Positions 1-12,030 are shown, counted from the stretch's first letter. The stretch is DNA of 64,000 bases from Guadua angustifolia (GCA_036346375.1 CM070500.1:74838525-74902524); one strand, 5' to 3'. Made by a program: numbers and translations. Notes: generated from the letters alone by a model not told the origin.

Positions 1-59
1 CAACTTGTGCATGCACATATAAATCACGCCATCCAAGAAACATTACATACGGTCAAATA

Positions 60-1812
60 GAGAAGTAAGTGAGAAGGCTAAGACAACATTGTTTGATCGC
101 CATAAAGCTAGCATTGGTACCTCCTTGGCATATAGATATCTTCGTGTTAGTGATGGTGGTTTTCAGAATGTGGGATGCACAAAGAGAGACTTGCAAAATT
201 ACCATGCTAGCTTGAGAAGTAGTATAACATGTTCAGATGAACAACTTTTTGTTGATAATCTTGCTAGAAAGAATTCTTGCAATCCAGTGTTTTATTTTGA
301 CTATGTTGTTGATGACAAGGGTAGGTTGGTGCACGTCTTTTGGGCGGACACTACTTGTAGAAAGAACTATGTCCATTTTGGAGATTTGGTCTCTTTTGAT
401 GCTACATATAACACTAATAAATACAACATGATCTTCACATCATTCACAGGAGTAAATCATAATGGTGGGTGTCTACTGTTTGGGGTTGCATTAATCTCTA
501 ATGAAAAAATTGATTCTTACATATGGTTGTTTAGTACATTTTTTAAAAGCAATGGGAGGAAGCGCACCTAGGCTTATCATTCTTGATGAAGATCGGTATG
601 AAGGCAGCAATTTCCATTGTTTTCCCGAAAGCAAGCCTGATTATGCATGTGGCACATATTGAAGAAGCTTCGAGGAAGGTAGGTCCACAAGTGAAGGAAA
701 ATCCTCTATTTTACCAACGTATGAACTCATGTGTTTATTCCTCGAAACATGTGAGGAGTTTGAGTTAGAGTGGTCATCATTGATTGCTGATTTTAGCTTG
801 GACGAGTAATGAGTGGTTGGCTAGCTGCTTCGCATTCGTGAATCTTGGATACCGGCTTACTTGAGAGACATATTCTTGGGAGGGATTACGAGGACAACCT
901 CAAGGTCGAGAGTACAAACTCTTTTTCAACCATTTCATTGGATATAAGCATGCATTGGTTGAGTTTTGGGTTCGGTTCGACACTGAAAGTAGAAGAACAA
1001 GAGAGATGGAAGCTGACACATGACAATGATAGCCTCCACAAATCACCTCTACTAAAGACAGGATGGTTGTTAGAGAAGCATGCAAGTGAGGTTTTCACAC
1101 ATTCTAAATTCTTAGAATTCCATAATCAAGTTCTTGACAGCATTAGTAAAGAAGAAAATTTAAAAATAATATGCATAACTGATGATAGTCCCAAGGTAAG
1201 AGAAGTCCGTTTTGATACTAGCACCATGATTGACAATTGCTCTTGCATGTTATTGAAATGTATGGAATTCCTTGCAGCCACATTATAAATGTGTTACGAG
1301 GTGCAAAGCTAAATGAGTTACTGCTCACTACATCTTGGAAAGGTGGACGAAAAATTGCAAGAGGAGATCGTATTTGATTCAGAGAGGACACGTGTTGTAG
1401 GAGAAAGGAAATTCATCTTGAGGTAGACATCGGAAAAATGTTTTCTCGGATCGTAAGGACATGGAAGATATCTTCCAACAAAATTTGGGCATTCGGTGGA
1501 AGCTGTGTCAATTGTTAGAAATAAATTTGAGTTTTTTAGTGAAGTAAGGCAAGAGCTACACGGTAACCAACAAAGCGGGTGAAGAGATGGAGGGTTCATT
1601 GGTACCCGACTTCCTACCCAGTTGACATACTTCCACGACCGATATCCACACAAAAGGTAGAGCCAAGAAAATAAAGGGCACTTTGATAAGGAAGGAAAGA
1701 AACAAAAACAATATGAGAAGAAAAAGAAATATGAGAGGGCTTTGCGCTTGTGCAAATTATGCAATGAGCTAGGCTTTCATGATAATCGCAATTGTCCTAA
1801 AAAGTCCACATG
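60..1812 (+). pseudogene. FAR1-related (FHY3/FAR1, MULE-derived) gene, decayed and truncated at the window edge
   Basis: FAR1-related proteins are transcription factors domesticated from MULE transposases. The reading frame 89-571 shows the end of the FAR1 DNA-binding region (key block VGCTKRDLQNY) followed by the start of the MULE transposase core: SFDATYNTNKY carries the first catalytic Asp, then GVNHNGGCLLFGVALI. The frame then breaks. The 845-1288 frame resembles the SWIM-side C-terminus (DNDSLHKSPLL, EKHASEVFTHSKF, CSCMLL). Around 1270-1330 the sequence encodes an NVLRGAKLNEL-like block in another frame, and 1750-1809 encodes a Cys-rich CNELGFHDNRNC knuckle. Several frameshifts and missing segments make this a pseudogene. 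The N-terminus lies outside the window. Family assignment is confident; the exact paralogue is unknown. Confidence 0.8.
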
Positions 1813-1819
1813 ATACGTG

Positions 1820-3464
1820 TACTTATCAATTTATGGTTTTCATTTATTTGTATTTGGATGGTCCGGATGGAGTATTCATGTGCTTTTAGAAGCATATTCT
1901 TATATTATGTATTTTGCGATCTCCATATGTTTCTTTCTCCATATCATTCAGTGAGATCATGTGATGAAACATTGGTTGAATGGTGAAATTGGCATTGTAA
2001 AGTGACTTTGGTTATAGCATGTGTGGTGCTTGTGCATGTGCTATGTTGAGATGATTATTATCTTTGGTGATAGCATGATGGATTTTGTTTGATGCAATGC
2101 ACTCATGTGAGTGGTTGCATGGATTGATTTTGAGTCAAGTCGTGGACTTGTGCTCGGATCGTTGTTTATTTATTCGTGTGCGAGGTGTTGCTCGAGGTGA
2201 CGTGGTCGATGTGGGACCGGAACTAGGTTCATGGAGGCGGAGGTTCGGGACTAGGTTCGAGGAGAATCGAGGTCCTAGTGGTCGAGGATGTCATGCGGGA
2301 CGTTCGGGCTAGAGAACATGCACATGAAGGCTGGTTAGTCACGTGTGTGCGGCAGGTGGGCCGTACGCGTGCAAAAGATGTATTGGGCCATGTGGGCCAA
2401 GTAGAGATAAATATGAACTCTTTCCATGTTGGAAGTGGAGTTGTATTCAATCTCTTTGTGGTTGCTCTATATAAATAGAGGGAGGTGTCCTCTGTTTATT
2501 CTTGAGCAAGAAATTAGGGTTTGTACTCTTTGGTGTTGGAGTACTGTTAGACAAAAGAAATAAAAAAAGCCTTTTACGGTGGCTGGGTCGTGGCCGTTTT
2601 TCATCCGACTATTGTTTTTGTCCGGAGTTTTCGTTCCTGGCGGCCGGCGGCTGAAGGTCTTCTTGGCCGTTCTTGTTTTTGTGCCTCGCGGCCGTGCGGC
2701 GTGAATAACAAAAGCCTTTTGGCCGGCGGCGCTGAAATTTTGATGTGCATCTGAGGCTAGAAGCACTAGCGTCATTTGTTCCTGGTGCGGCGCTTGTCCT
2801 GGCAGCTTGAAGGCATGCGACTAGTTGTTTCTCTGCTGGCCTGATTGTTGCATGATCCAGGGGTTTTGGACAATTGCTCTCGCTACAGTAATCTCGCGTT
2901 GCTACAGTAAATCACGGATTACTGTTCACGCATGATGCGCTATGGTACCGATTCCTGACCCTGTTTGCCCAATTTCGGGCAAACAATTTCGGTTTAGTAG
3001 ATTGAATCATTGTCCTTTTTATTCAACAAGTTTAATTTTGATTTGATCCATCTAAAACCTTCTTAGGGCATTAATTTAGTGTTCCTCAAAGTTTTGTTGG
3101 TTAATCTTTTGTAGATTGTGATTAATCACGAAATTAGGGTTTGATTGATTTTCGTCATATTCTGTCACAGCAAGCTTGCAGGATTTATAACTTTTGATCC
3201 GTAAATCCGATCGACTTGATTCTTTTTTTGTTAGATGTGTATTGGAATCTAGTTTCTTCTATTCAAATTTTAGGTCAATCCGACAGCTAGATCTCCGGGA
3301 ATTTACAATTTACCGAATGCATATACTCTGTTTTGTTGAATACGAAGCAATTATTTGAGTCCGAATTAGGGTGAATTTTTAGTAGATCAAAAATTTGATT
3401 TTAGCTTCCGCGCAATCATTCACCCCCCCTCTGATTGCTAGTTTAGTACATATCGATCCTACAT
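1820..3464 (+). mobile_element. Ty1/copia-type LTR (probable solo LTR), left edge unresolved
   Basis: The right end has the typical form of grass copia LTRs: a C-rich run (attcaccccccctctgattg) followed by a terminal CCTACA at 3464. A TATA-like box (tatataaatag, about 2468-2478) with a GC-richer leader after it fits the LTR U3/R layout. No copia coding sequence follows, so a solo LTR or a truncated element is likely. I could not find a matching 5-bp target-site duplication, and the left boundary is only bracketed by the end of the FAR1 remnant. Nothing else is seen in this stretch. Confidence 0.5.
2467..2478 (+). promoter_or_regulatory. TATA box of the copia-type LTR
   Basis: The sequence ctatataaatag lies inside the LTR-like region, upstream of a transcribed-looking leader. 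This fits an LTR promoter. Assigned by position and sequence only. Confidence 0.4.
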
Positions 3465-4368
3465 GTTCAGCCAAAGCTCTTTAAGTTTTGTATATGTGAT
3501 GAACCAGAAACTAGAAGCTGCTTTGCTAAAAATTCCAAAGAAACTTGCGGGTAAAAATGTTCAGGTCGAATGGAGTTTGCTCAACTTACATACTCTGAAT
3601 TCTGAACTTCATACCTATCCTTAATTGTTACACTTAACTTTCCACATTGGAGCTGTGTCCTTAAGATGATAGCAAAGCACAATACTGTACTTGGTAATCT
3701 GCATATCTTCAGTTGTTGAGTTGCTGCGATGTTTACCTTTTCTATTGTCGCTTGCTGGCTTTAGGTGGCCTACGCATTGCTTTTGTTCGGTGCAAGAACT
3801 AACATTAGATATTGTTCTGCATTACAGATTGGAACTGACATTGAAGATCACAAGTGCTCCTGCTTAATCGTACAAGCTTAATTATGTGATCCTCAGAAGA
3901 AACATCACGAAAATAGTGAAGACACGCTTACAAAATCTTAAGAATTACCTAAGAGGACCAGGTTGTCAATAGTCAATACATTTGCTCAACTCTGGAACAT
4001 TTCTGGATTTAAAGTTCAAATGATTTCTTGTGTATTTAGCTGAAAATATAATATAGTACACTGTTCTTTGGTAAATAGATAAGAGCACTATAATGAGATG
4101 CTATTTTCTCTGGACCTGTCTCTTTTTTTCTCTATCGTTCTCAATAGACAGGAGGCTGTAGTTTTTCATTTTCGTTTTCACTTTTACTGTCCTGAGTAAC
4201 TTCAGTTATTTCTCTTGTTACTGTTAAAGTTGCTGTAAAACTTTTGGCTGTATATGGTGGAATGGAGAATGGGGATAGTATGGCTGCCAGAACTTAGTCT
4301 CATTTAGTTTTAGGCTATAATATACATCTAGTTCGATTCTGTTCTTTGGAAGTGGGTTGTTTTGCTGA
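3465..4368. other. Intergenic DNA, no gene recognised
   Basis: About 0.9 kb of AT-rich sequence. No coding exon, terminal repeat or RNA gene was recognised on either strand. Confidence 0.5.
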
Positions 4369-4469
4369 TTGATGATGCCACTGTAAAGAGCAATCAGGTG
4401 GAGTGGATTGATGAAGCCACTGTAAAGAGCAATCAGGTGGAGTGGATTGATGAAGCCACTGTAAAGAGG
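4369..4469 (+). repeat. 39-bp minisatellite, about 2.6 copies
   Basis: A unit beginning ttgatgaagccactgtaaag repeats at 4369, 4408 and 4447 with a strict 39-bp period. The third copy is cut short at 4469. Copies differ by a single base near the start (ttgatgatgcc in copy 1), so the expansion is recent. Confidence 0.9.
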
Positions 4470-4564
4470 AATTGTTTGTGCTGTACCCTTATTGCATCAG
4501 AACCTGATATATCAGTCCGAAAATCAAATGAACAATAGCAACCCCATTCCAATTTTCACGGCAG

Positions 4565-4692
4565 CAATCAGTACTGCATCTCAAGCTAACGTGGGAGTTT
4601 ATGGAGGACAGGGAACCTGGAACATGGAACAAATATATATCTCAATCAGTACTGCATCTCAAGCTATCTCAATCAGTACTGCATCTCAAGCT
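4565..4692 (+). repeat. Dispersed and tandem 23-bp repeat, 3 copies
   Basis: The unit caatcagtactgcatctcaa plus gct occurs at 4565-4587, 4643-4665 and 4670-4692. The last two are tandem with a 27-bp period. The short string ggaacaaatatatatc also occurs on both sides of the tandem pair, which points to replication slippage or local duplication. Confidence 0.85.
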
Positions 4693-4702
4693 ATCCTGGA
4701 AC

Positions 4703-5095
4703 AAATATATATCAGCAACTAAGAGCTGGAAGCAAGCTGGTCCGGTAAAATTACATTACATTCAATGAAAATCATGAACATAGACATATGTGCACATTCC
4801 ACAACACTGGCAGTGCAAAATGTTCCTTTAGGTTCCCTTTAGACAAAAAACGATACAGGCACATGCTGACACTTGAATGAAAAACACAGGATAATATATT
4901 ATTGAATTTACGGTGTAACCAATGTACTTGTTACAGCTGCCACAACCAATGAACACTTTGTATTGCTGTAATACCCGCTACAAAATGGCTAGCTATTCAC
5001 CACATCATTCAACTAGCTATTCACCTAGCTAAACTGACCAAAAAAAAATTACAACTCGCAAAATGATTTGACCTAGCTATTCACATGTGGAAAAC
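4703..5095. other. Intergenic DNA downstream of the HAK fragment
   Basis: No gene recognised. The motif tagctattcac recurs several times between about 4989 and 5084. This may be the 3' flank of the minus-strand HAK fragment. Confidence 0.4.
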
Positions 5096-5746
5096 CTACA
5101 CTGTCCTAACTAGTCTCTGCACAAGACCGCGCAGTTCTGTTGGATAATCACCAAATTGGATCCCAGCAGGAGGATGCATGTCGAAAACGTAAGCAACTGG
5201 TGTACCGCCCATGTATGCAAGGATCAATGATGGGTAGACCATGCAAGTAAAAGCAATCTACACACAGGAAATTTTTATAAGAGACAGAATTGTTCACCAT
5301 ATATTAGTGGAACGTTGGAAAGAAAAGCTGAGTTTACAGCAGCCATTTCTTCACCTGTATCGACAACTGATTAAAATGTCCCAGATCTGCAAACATTGCT
5401 TCAGAACCTGAAAGAGTAATGCAGTCATATTAGAGTAATACACTCCACAGGTTAAGGCGCTCAAAAATGGTTGCTGAGCATAGTACCAGTAACGCATAAC
5501 AGTATTCCTCCCAGGGACATCCAGCCTCCTCTCTGTGTCTTCCTCAAGAACTTGTACATGTAATATGGAGATAATGCTCGATATACATGGGGATTCCAAT
5601 GCCAATATTGCAAACACCAATCACGCTTATACATAGAAGCCATGTAATCACAATTGGTGCGAAAAGGAAGCCCACTCGGTGTGTACCATAGTGTTGCAGT
5701 GCAAACAGGCAAACCAGTATGACACAAGCAACAGGTAACTCCACAT
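5096..5746 (-). pseudogene. HAK/KUP/KT potassium-transporter fragment with a chimeric tail
   Basis: Three exons read on the minus strand: 5746-5487, 5407-5355 and 5257-5096. They use GT..AG introns and phases that fit. Exon 1 encodes the HAK block VELPVACVILVCLFALQHYG then RVGFLFAPIV, and in a second frame WNPHVYRALSPYYMYKF and GGWMSLGGILLCVTG. A single-base shift lies between the two, after VCNI. Exon 2 encodes SEAMFADLGHF. Exon 3 begins IAFTCMVYPSLILAYMG. After this point the family continues with an Ala/Tyr-rich segment and many more transmembrane helices, but here about 36 unrelated residues follow, ending RGLVQRLVRTV and a stop. N-terminal exons and most of the C-terminus are absent. HAK proteins are plasma- or vacuolar-membrane K+ transporters of roughly 750-800 residues, so this piece cannot transport. 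It may be a captured or truncated gene. Confidence 0.85.
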
Positions 5747-6495
5747 CTGCAGAGTCATATTAGCAAAACTTCACACAGTTAGAAATGGGTTTAAAATAGA
5801 ACATAACAAATCTACACAAAAAGAAACATAATAAAATACCCTAGTGCATGCATAAATTACGTTGATAAAGGCAAAATTATCGGTGTAAAGTAAAAAAAAG
5901 GGGTTCCTTTGCTCTGCATTTGAATCTGACAAATGTTAGCTTTTTCAGCAAGGCTACAATTGGCCTTTTCCCAGATTCTGAACCTTACTACTTGGGGCGT
6001 TGGCTTTGTGGCGTCGGAGGAACTGGCGTCGGGCGTCGGAGGGCTCTGTGGCGGCGGCGAGGAGGGCTGTGGCGATGGCGTCGGGCGTCATGTGGCGGCG
6101 TCGAGATGGGCTGCCGCAAAGCGGCGTCGTAGAGGCTTCTTGGTGCTGATCGGAGGGGAACCTGACTGGCCTTGATCGGGAGGAGGCGGAGAGGGCGAGA
6201 GGGCCTATGGGACGAGATGAGCATGCACAGCAATTAGGTTTGCATCGAGGGTTAGCGACTACTGCGTGAGGGATAGATTTGGGATTAGATGGGGTTAAGT
6301 GCATATTAGCATAAGTGGATGAGTGGAATCCCACCTTTGTGCATCTAAACCGTCGGGGAAGATCCAGAGGCCAGTTGTTAGTTTTCAAGTTTGCATCAGA
6401 GAGAGGGTTTGCACCAAATACGCCGCCATACATATATACATATATGCGCTAAGCCGCCGGGGGGCCAGGCCCCACGACACCCCCCCTATATATAT
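5747..6495. other. Intergenic DNA with a GC-rich low-complexity tract
   Basis: Between about 5995 and 6230 the sequence is rich in GGCGTCGG-like repeats. These open long but featureless reading frames on both strands. From 6449 a CTAAGCCGCCGGG-rich block leads into the target site of element G. No gene is recognised. Confidence 0.5.
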
Positions 6496-6500
6496 ACACG
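6496..6500 (+). repeat. Left target-site duplication of element G (ACACG)
   Basis: ACACG directly precedes the TGTTTGCACC start of the 5' LTR and is repeated directly after the 3' LTR at 18449-18453. Confidence 0.95.
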
Positions 6501-7389
6501 TGTTTGCACCAAAAATTGGCAAGAAGGGCAAAATTGGCATAAAAGTATTATAAGCCGATTTGGAATCGGATTGGCTTAAAGAAGCTGATATGTATTCGGA
6601 TTAACGGGATCAGTGAGTGTAACCGATTGAGCTCAAGTATGGATAAACTTGAATCGGTTTTAGAAGTTACATGATTTGGAAGATCTCAATCAGTTTTGGA
6701 AAATAAAGACGGGTTTGGTTAGGAATCGGCAGTTTTGGAAACTACTAGAAGAATCGCCAAGAAGCGGGGAGTTTGAATGCGATCTGAGGCACCTTTTGGA
6801 AAGTTTGGATAACGTGTGAAAGCTTGGATGGCATAAGGATGAAATTTGGAAGCGAAGTCAATTAGGAAACTATAGCTGATTCGGATTGTATTAACGTATT
6901 GGATTAGGACTCGGATCGGCTAAGCGGGTATATAAGGTGAGCCATGGGTTGGATTGATGAGCATCCACAACAATCAACACATCTACCGTTTTTACTTTAC
7001 GTAGTTCTTAGTCTTTTTAGCATTGTAATCTTTCCTCTGTAAGTCGACATCGATCAAATAAAGTTGCGCATCGCCGATTGTTTGATCGTCATTGGCTTTT
7101 CCAGGTCTGGTTTATTCTGTCTTGTTGCGTATCGCCCTTTCAGAATTAATCTGCCTTTTACCCTCGGATTAATTTTAATCGACTAATCTAGTTATCTTTC
7201 TAATCGGCTTCCTGGCTGATTCCCGAATTTTTAGCCGATTCGCCCCGAGGATCGGCTTGATTGAATTTTACAACTATTTCCCTTATCGATTGCAGGGTCA
7301 AATCGATTGGCACGCTCGCGCACACTTGAACCCGGTGTTCGTCCGGTGTGTTGCAACCAGAAACCCTCTTCACGTTTTTGGTGTCAACA
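6501..7389 (+). repeat. 5' LTR of element G (889 bp)
   Basis: Starts TGTTTGCACCAAAAATTGGC and ends GTCAACA. It aligns along its whole length with 17576-18448, differing by substitutions and many one- to three-base indels. A TATA-like ggtatataagg lies near 6928-6938. Confidence 0.95.
6928..6938 (+). promoter_or_regulatory. TATA box in the 5' LTR of element G
   Basis: The sequence gggtatataagg precedes a leader containing a polyadenylation-like aataaa (about 7057). Both are kept in the 3' LTR (around 18002 and 18131), as expected for U3/R of an LTR. Confidence 0.55.
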
Positions 7390-7395
7390 CATTTT

Positions 7396-7414
7396 TGGCA
7401 TGCCCGGTGGGACC
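7396..7414 (+). other. Primer-binding site of element G
   Basis: TGGCATGCCCGGTGGGACC starts six bases after the 5' LTR. It resembles the site next to the 5' LTR of element E (TGGCGCCCACCGTGGGGCC). The cognate tRNA cannot be named without a tRNA search. Confidence 0.55.
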
Positions 7415-10240
7415 GATCGAGAAGATATTGCGAGCAAGTCCTTGCACCACCGATGTGAGCCTTGAATCCATAATCGTCCCTACTTTGGGCGATTTAACTC
7501 GAAGGCGCAAGAAAATCGAAGATCGAAAGCTGCCTGGAAGAATTGATGTTGAGTTGCTATCAAAAACCCGGCGTGGAGTCCACGAGAAGATGGCACTACC
7601 AACCTTGAACCGCTTGGCGAACGGCGGTGTCGCATCGACTCCGATAGCCGATACATACCGACTCAAGTTGAGTTATCTATTATGATTGAGCAATCCGTGC
7701 ATCATGCATTAATTAACCAATCATCGGCTTTGGTCACAACTCTAAAGCCGATGATCGAGACTAGCGTAAAGCGGTTGCACAAGAGTTGGCAACACGGGGA
7801 TTCTTTGGATCCGTTGCGGCCACTTCCCGTATCCGTATATACGTGGCACCAACCACCAACACGATTAAGGTGTTGGCACTGTACCCTCACTAATGCCGAC
7901 CCAACCTACCGTGTTGGCACCGGCAAATCCTCGCCCAAGGCACGATACTCATTACCATGCATATCTGACCGCAAAAATAGATCCATCTTTATCGGGGACT
8001 CCTATGTCGATCGACTTCTCGGTAGATTGAATTAGATAGAAATTATAAACATCCTCAAGGACCAACCGGGCTAGAAATCCGGTTCCGTATAAAGTAGTCA
8101 CGTACACCGAGCCGTTTATTCCATTGCAGGTTACTGGTGCCCGAACCGATGGATCTGAATCGTGCAACAACGGTATCCATCGGCTAGAACAAGCCGACCA
8201 CCGAGTTTACACTCGAGGGCAGGATACTACCCAAAATAGTTGGCGAACCCTAGTGTTCATCGGCTAACAACATCAATTGATGATCGATTTCTATGGTCTT
8301 GAGAGATCGGTTTGGTTTTGACCCAAAAGAAAACAATCGGCTATAAGCCGTACCAGATTATATCGACCGCATGCCGTATCCCCATAACTTTAGGATTCCC
8401 GACTTAGCGAAGTTTTTGAGGATGATTCGGTCACTACTTTAGAGCATGTTGGAAGATTTATCGCTCAATCTTGATGAAGCGGCTCAATCCGATGGGCTAA
8501 AAATTAGGCTTTTCCTTTGTCTTTATCGAGAGCGCCTTCACTTGGTTTACTAATCGCCTCCAAATTCAGTCCATTTTGGAATGATTTAGAAAATCGATTT
8601 CATGAATACTTTTCTCTGGTAGCTTAGAATTGAGAATTTCAGATCTAAGTCTTTGTCAAGCAAAAATTCGGTGAATCGGCTTCCGATTATATTAGAAGAT
8701 TTAGAGAGGTCTTGAAAATTTGCTTCAGTGTGGTATTACACGATAACCAACTAGCGATTTAGCATTCAAGGTTGATTCCCCATAAAGAAAAACTTCATTG
8801 ACGAGAATTTCTTGACTTAAGTCACTGCTTCATCGTGTATCGGCACAAGAGAGCCGATATTTGAATAAAAATTCAAAGATAAACTCAGATTAAACAATGG
8901 CAAAGATAAGGCTAAAGTGAACATGGTCGAGTATAGTTCAAGCGAAACTTCGAAGATGAAGCGAGACATAAACATAGCCGAATGGTTAAAAGGTTCTAAA
9001 AACCACTTGTGCATTCATGGCTTAAGCCGACTAGGAATAAGTCGGAAGTGAAATCACGCTTTTGATGTATCCAAGTCGACCGCATATTTGACATGTTATT
9101 ACAAGAAAAAGCTGTCACGACTACTGAAGGGCACACCATACCTTGGTAAGCCGAAATCAAGCGGCGATCTTGTAAGTGGCATCATTCCTTTTCTCAAAAC
9201 ACTAATGACTGCAATATTTTTCGACAACAGATCTGATCGGTAGTAGAAGGCGGTCGGCTCAAGTTCTTGAAGAACCGCAATGGAAGTCGATGTCAACCCT
9301 TTCCCAATCAACATGGTTCATGCTCCGTGAGGAAAACAAAATGAAAGACCCTCGGACGCGACAAGTTAACATAGAATCAAGCTCATGCAAGGGGAAACAT
9401 CGAGGATAACGATCGGCTCACTTCAAATTGAAGCCGATCAAGATGGAAAAAATTCAAGGACTGTAAAACCAAAGGGAATTACAAGTTGGGCCCGGTGGTA
9501 CAAAGCGAAAGATCTCCGCCCGAAAACCGCATTCAAACCCGAGGCCAACTTTCTCGCGATTGCTTGAGAAATATGAAAGAGTGAGCCACCGCAAAAGCAG
9601 ATCTCGCCAACCAAAGCGAACAAGTGTCGGCCAAACAATGCGTTTGGCCAAATAATCTGCATCGGCCAAACAACGCAGAAGAGCTCATGAAAGATGTCCT
9701 TTGGCGGTTTTTGGGGAAAGGGGCATGGTAGTGGAAAGGGGCATGGCACTACCATCCTCAAGAACATGCCCCATGGAGCATTACATAAAGTGGTAGAGGC
9801 GATCGGTAAAAAGCGCCTATTTAGGCCAACGCCGGATCAAGACGAGCAGGACATAAGAGACCGATGAAAGAAAGGTTAGGCGCACTAAGCGAATAATGAA
9901 AAGCTGCTGAGAACTTGGTTGGTAAAATCCATGAAGCAGTCGAACCTAAGCCTAGATGGTGCCCAATCGGACTTAGCCGTCATAGCGAGACGGCTCCAAC
10001 GCTTAAAGACGCAAGAGATGAGAGAAGTGAGGAAAAAAGCAGAGATCAAGCTTTTAATGAATTACGGCTGTGAAGCTAGTCACAAAGGAGTGGAGGAAAA
10101 AACAACAAGCCGACGATGAGTCGGATTCTTGAATGATTTCTTGTCACCAATGATTGAGATGACACTCCTCCCATGGATATCAACATGGTGTTCACCCTAC
10201 CACCGAGTTCGAATTAAAAGCGAATCGGCTAAAGATACAT
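7415..10240 (+). pseudogene. Degenerate gag region of element G
   Basis: This is the position of gag in a Ty3/gypsy element. Only short broken frames remain (for example 7257-7685, 9385-9567 and 9919-10119), and no clear capsid block or zinc knuckle could be picked out. The call rests mainly on position between the primer-binding site and the protease. Confidence 0.5.
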
Positions 10241-10249
10241 TGCTCAAGC

Positions 10250-10873
10250 GTGCTTAGGAGCACGAGGATCTTTATTCAAAAACCGCAAGATCCCCATCGG
10301 CATCTTAAGCCGTTGTACTTAAAAGGCTACATCAACGGAAAGCCGATATCCAGGATGCTCGTTGACGGGGGCGCTACTGTAAACTTAATGCCACTCTCCA
10401 CTTGCAAAAAGTTGGGCAAAACCGATGAAGACTTAATCAAAACTAACATGGTGCTGAATGACTTCACAGGTGACCCTACTGAAGCAAAAGGGGTGATAGT
10501 TACAGAACTGACTATCGGCAGTAAAACTTTGCCGACTGCATTCTTTGTAATTGAAGCTAAAGGGAATTACAGTGTACTTCTAGGACGGGATTGGATACAT
10601 GCCAATTGCTGTATCCCCTCCACCATGCACCAACTTCTGGTACAGTGGAACGGAGATGAGGTCGAAGTTGTATCAGCCGATACATCAGCTCATATTGCAA
10701 TGGCTAGTTCAGATGCAAATTGGCCGCACGAAGAAGCAGAATGCATATCGGGTAAAGCTCTAGATGGTTGTGATTTTATATGCATTGGGAAGTCAGGTTT
10801 GATGCCGATCAGTGTGAAGCCAGGCACATTTGATCGGGCAAATGAAGTTCTAAGAAGATGGGGTCAAAAATGA
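10250..10873 (+). pseudogene. Aspartic protease region of element G pol
   Basis: A 207-residue open frame. It contains the retropepsin-like active-site block MLVDGGATVNLMPLSTCKKL (about residues 36-55), with DGG in place of the commoner DTG or DSG. Downstream is VLLGRDWIHANCCIPSTMHQ, the typical LLGRDW strand of plant Ty3/gypsy proteases. In the element this domain cleaves the polyprotein. The frame stops before reverse transcriptase, so pol is broken. Confidence 0.8.
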
Positions 10874-11119
10874 TCCAATTCTACAAGACAAAGCAAGAAG
10901 CTATCGGCAAATGATAAATTCGTGTGAAGCCATTGAGGACTTCCAAAGTGAAAAATTGGGGCAAGGCTTCACTGCTGCTGATACGCTTGAAGAAGTCGAT
11001 ATAGGAGAAGGTGATAGGAAAAGGCCAACTTTTGTAAGTGCGAACTTAGGTCTAGAATACAAAGAAAAGTTGGTCAAAATACTTAGAAAATACTGAGGAT
11101 TGTTTACTTTGGGAGTACT

Positions 11120-12030
11120 ATGAGATGCGGGTTAAGCCAAGCAGTTAGTGGAACATCGGCTACCTATCAAGCGAGTATCGGCCATATAAACAACCCATGG
11201 CGTTGTAATCCAGAACTATACAATGTGATAAAAGAAGAGATTGAGAAACTGTTGGAGGCTAAGTTTATAAGGCCTCGCCGATACGCCGAATGGGTGTCCA
11301 ACATTGTTCCCATCGTGAAAAAGAATGGCAAACTTCGGGTGTGTGTAGACTTTAGAGATTTGAATAAGGCTACGCCAAAAGATGAATATCCGATGCCTAT
11401 AGCCGATATGCTTATCGATCTTTGCGTCGAGTAATAAGATTATCGGTTTCCTTGGCAGAATACGGGTATAACCGGATATTCATGGCGAAGCCGATGTCCC
11501 TAAAGCGCTTTGAGATGCCTGGTGCGATAGGATTATCTGAATGGCGATAATGACATTCGGCTTAAAAATACAAAGCGCTACCTATCAGCGCCATGAATTT
11601 GATTTTCCACGACCTAATCGGCCATATTGTTGAAATTTACATTGACGATGTGGTGGTTAAGTCTAAAGAAGATTGGCAACACTTGGCCGATTTAGAAAGA
11701 GTTTTTCAAAATACAAGAGCTCATGGATTAAAAATGAATCCTTTGAAGTGTGTGTTTGGTGTATCGGCTGGCCAATTCCTAGGATTTATGGTTCACCAAG
11801 AGGATTGAAGTTAACCAAACAAGAGTTAAAGCCATAGCCGATACAAAACGCCAAGCGTGTAAGAATGAATTGCGAAGTTGATCGGCAAAATTAACTACTT
11901 AAGGCGATTTATTTGAATGCATGCGGTAGGATCCAAGCCTTTCGACATTGCTAAAACTAAAGGATCATCGAGGAGTTCACGTGGGAAGTCGATCGTGAAG
12001 GCTTTTGATGATATAAAGCAATACTTAGCA
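11120..12030 (+). pseudogene. Reverse transcriptase of element G, frameshifted
   Basis: The 11120-11434 frame holds the fingers motif VVKKNGKLRVCVDFRDLNKA-like block followed by TPKDEYPMPIADML. The 11593-11808 frame holds the catalytic YIDDVVVKS (palm, two Asp) and GQFLGFMVHQED. The stretch between them encodes recognisable but frameshifted motifs (MTFGLK, SATYQR). Broken by at least two indels, so inactive. Confidence 0.85.

Noticed and set aside
1318..1764. 148-codon minus-strand frame
   Set aside because: Lies opposite the decayed FAR1 coding sequence and has a low-complexity Phe/Ser/Cys-rich product; a shadow frame.
1813..3464. Exact solo-LTR call with a TSD for the copia-type LTR
   Set aside because: No 5-bp repeat of the bases after 3464 was found at a credible left edge, so only an approximate call is made.
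5954..6433. Long minus-strand open frame (159 codons) and overlapping plus-strand frames
   Set aside because: Low-complexity GC-rich repeat sequence opens all frames together; no domain, no codon preference and no splice-supported model.
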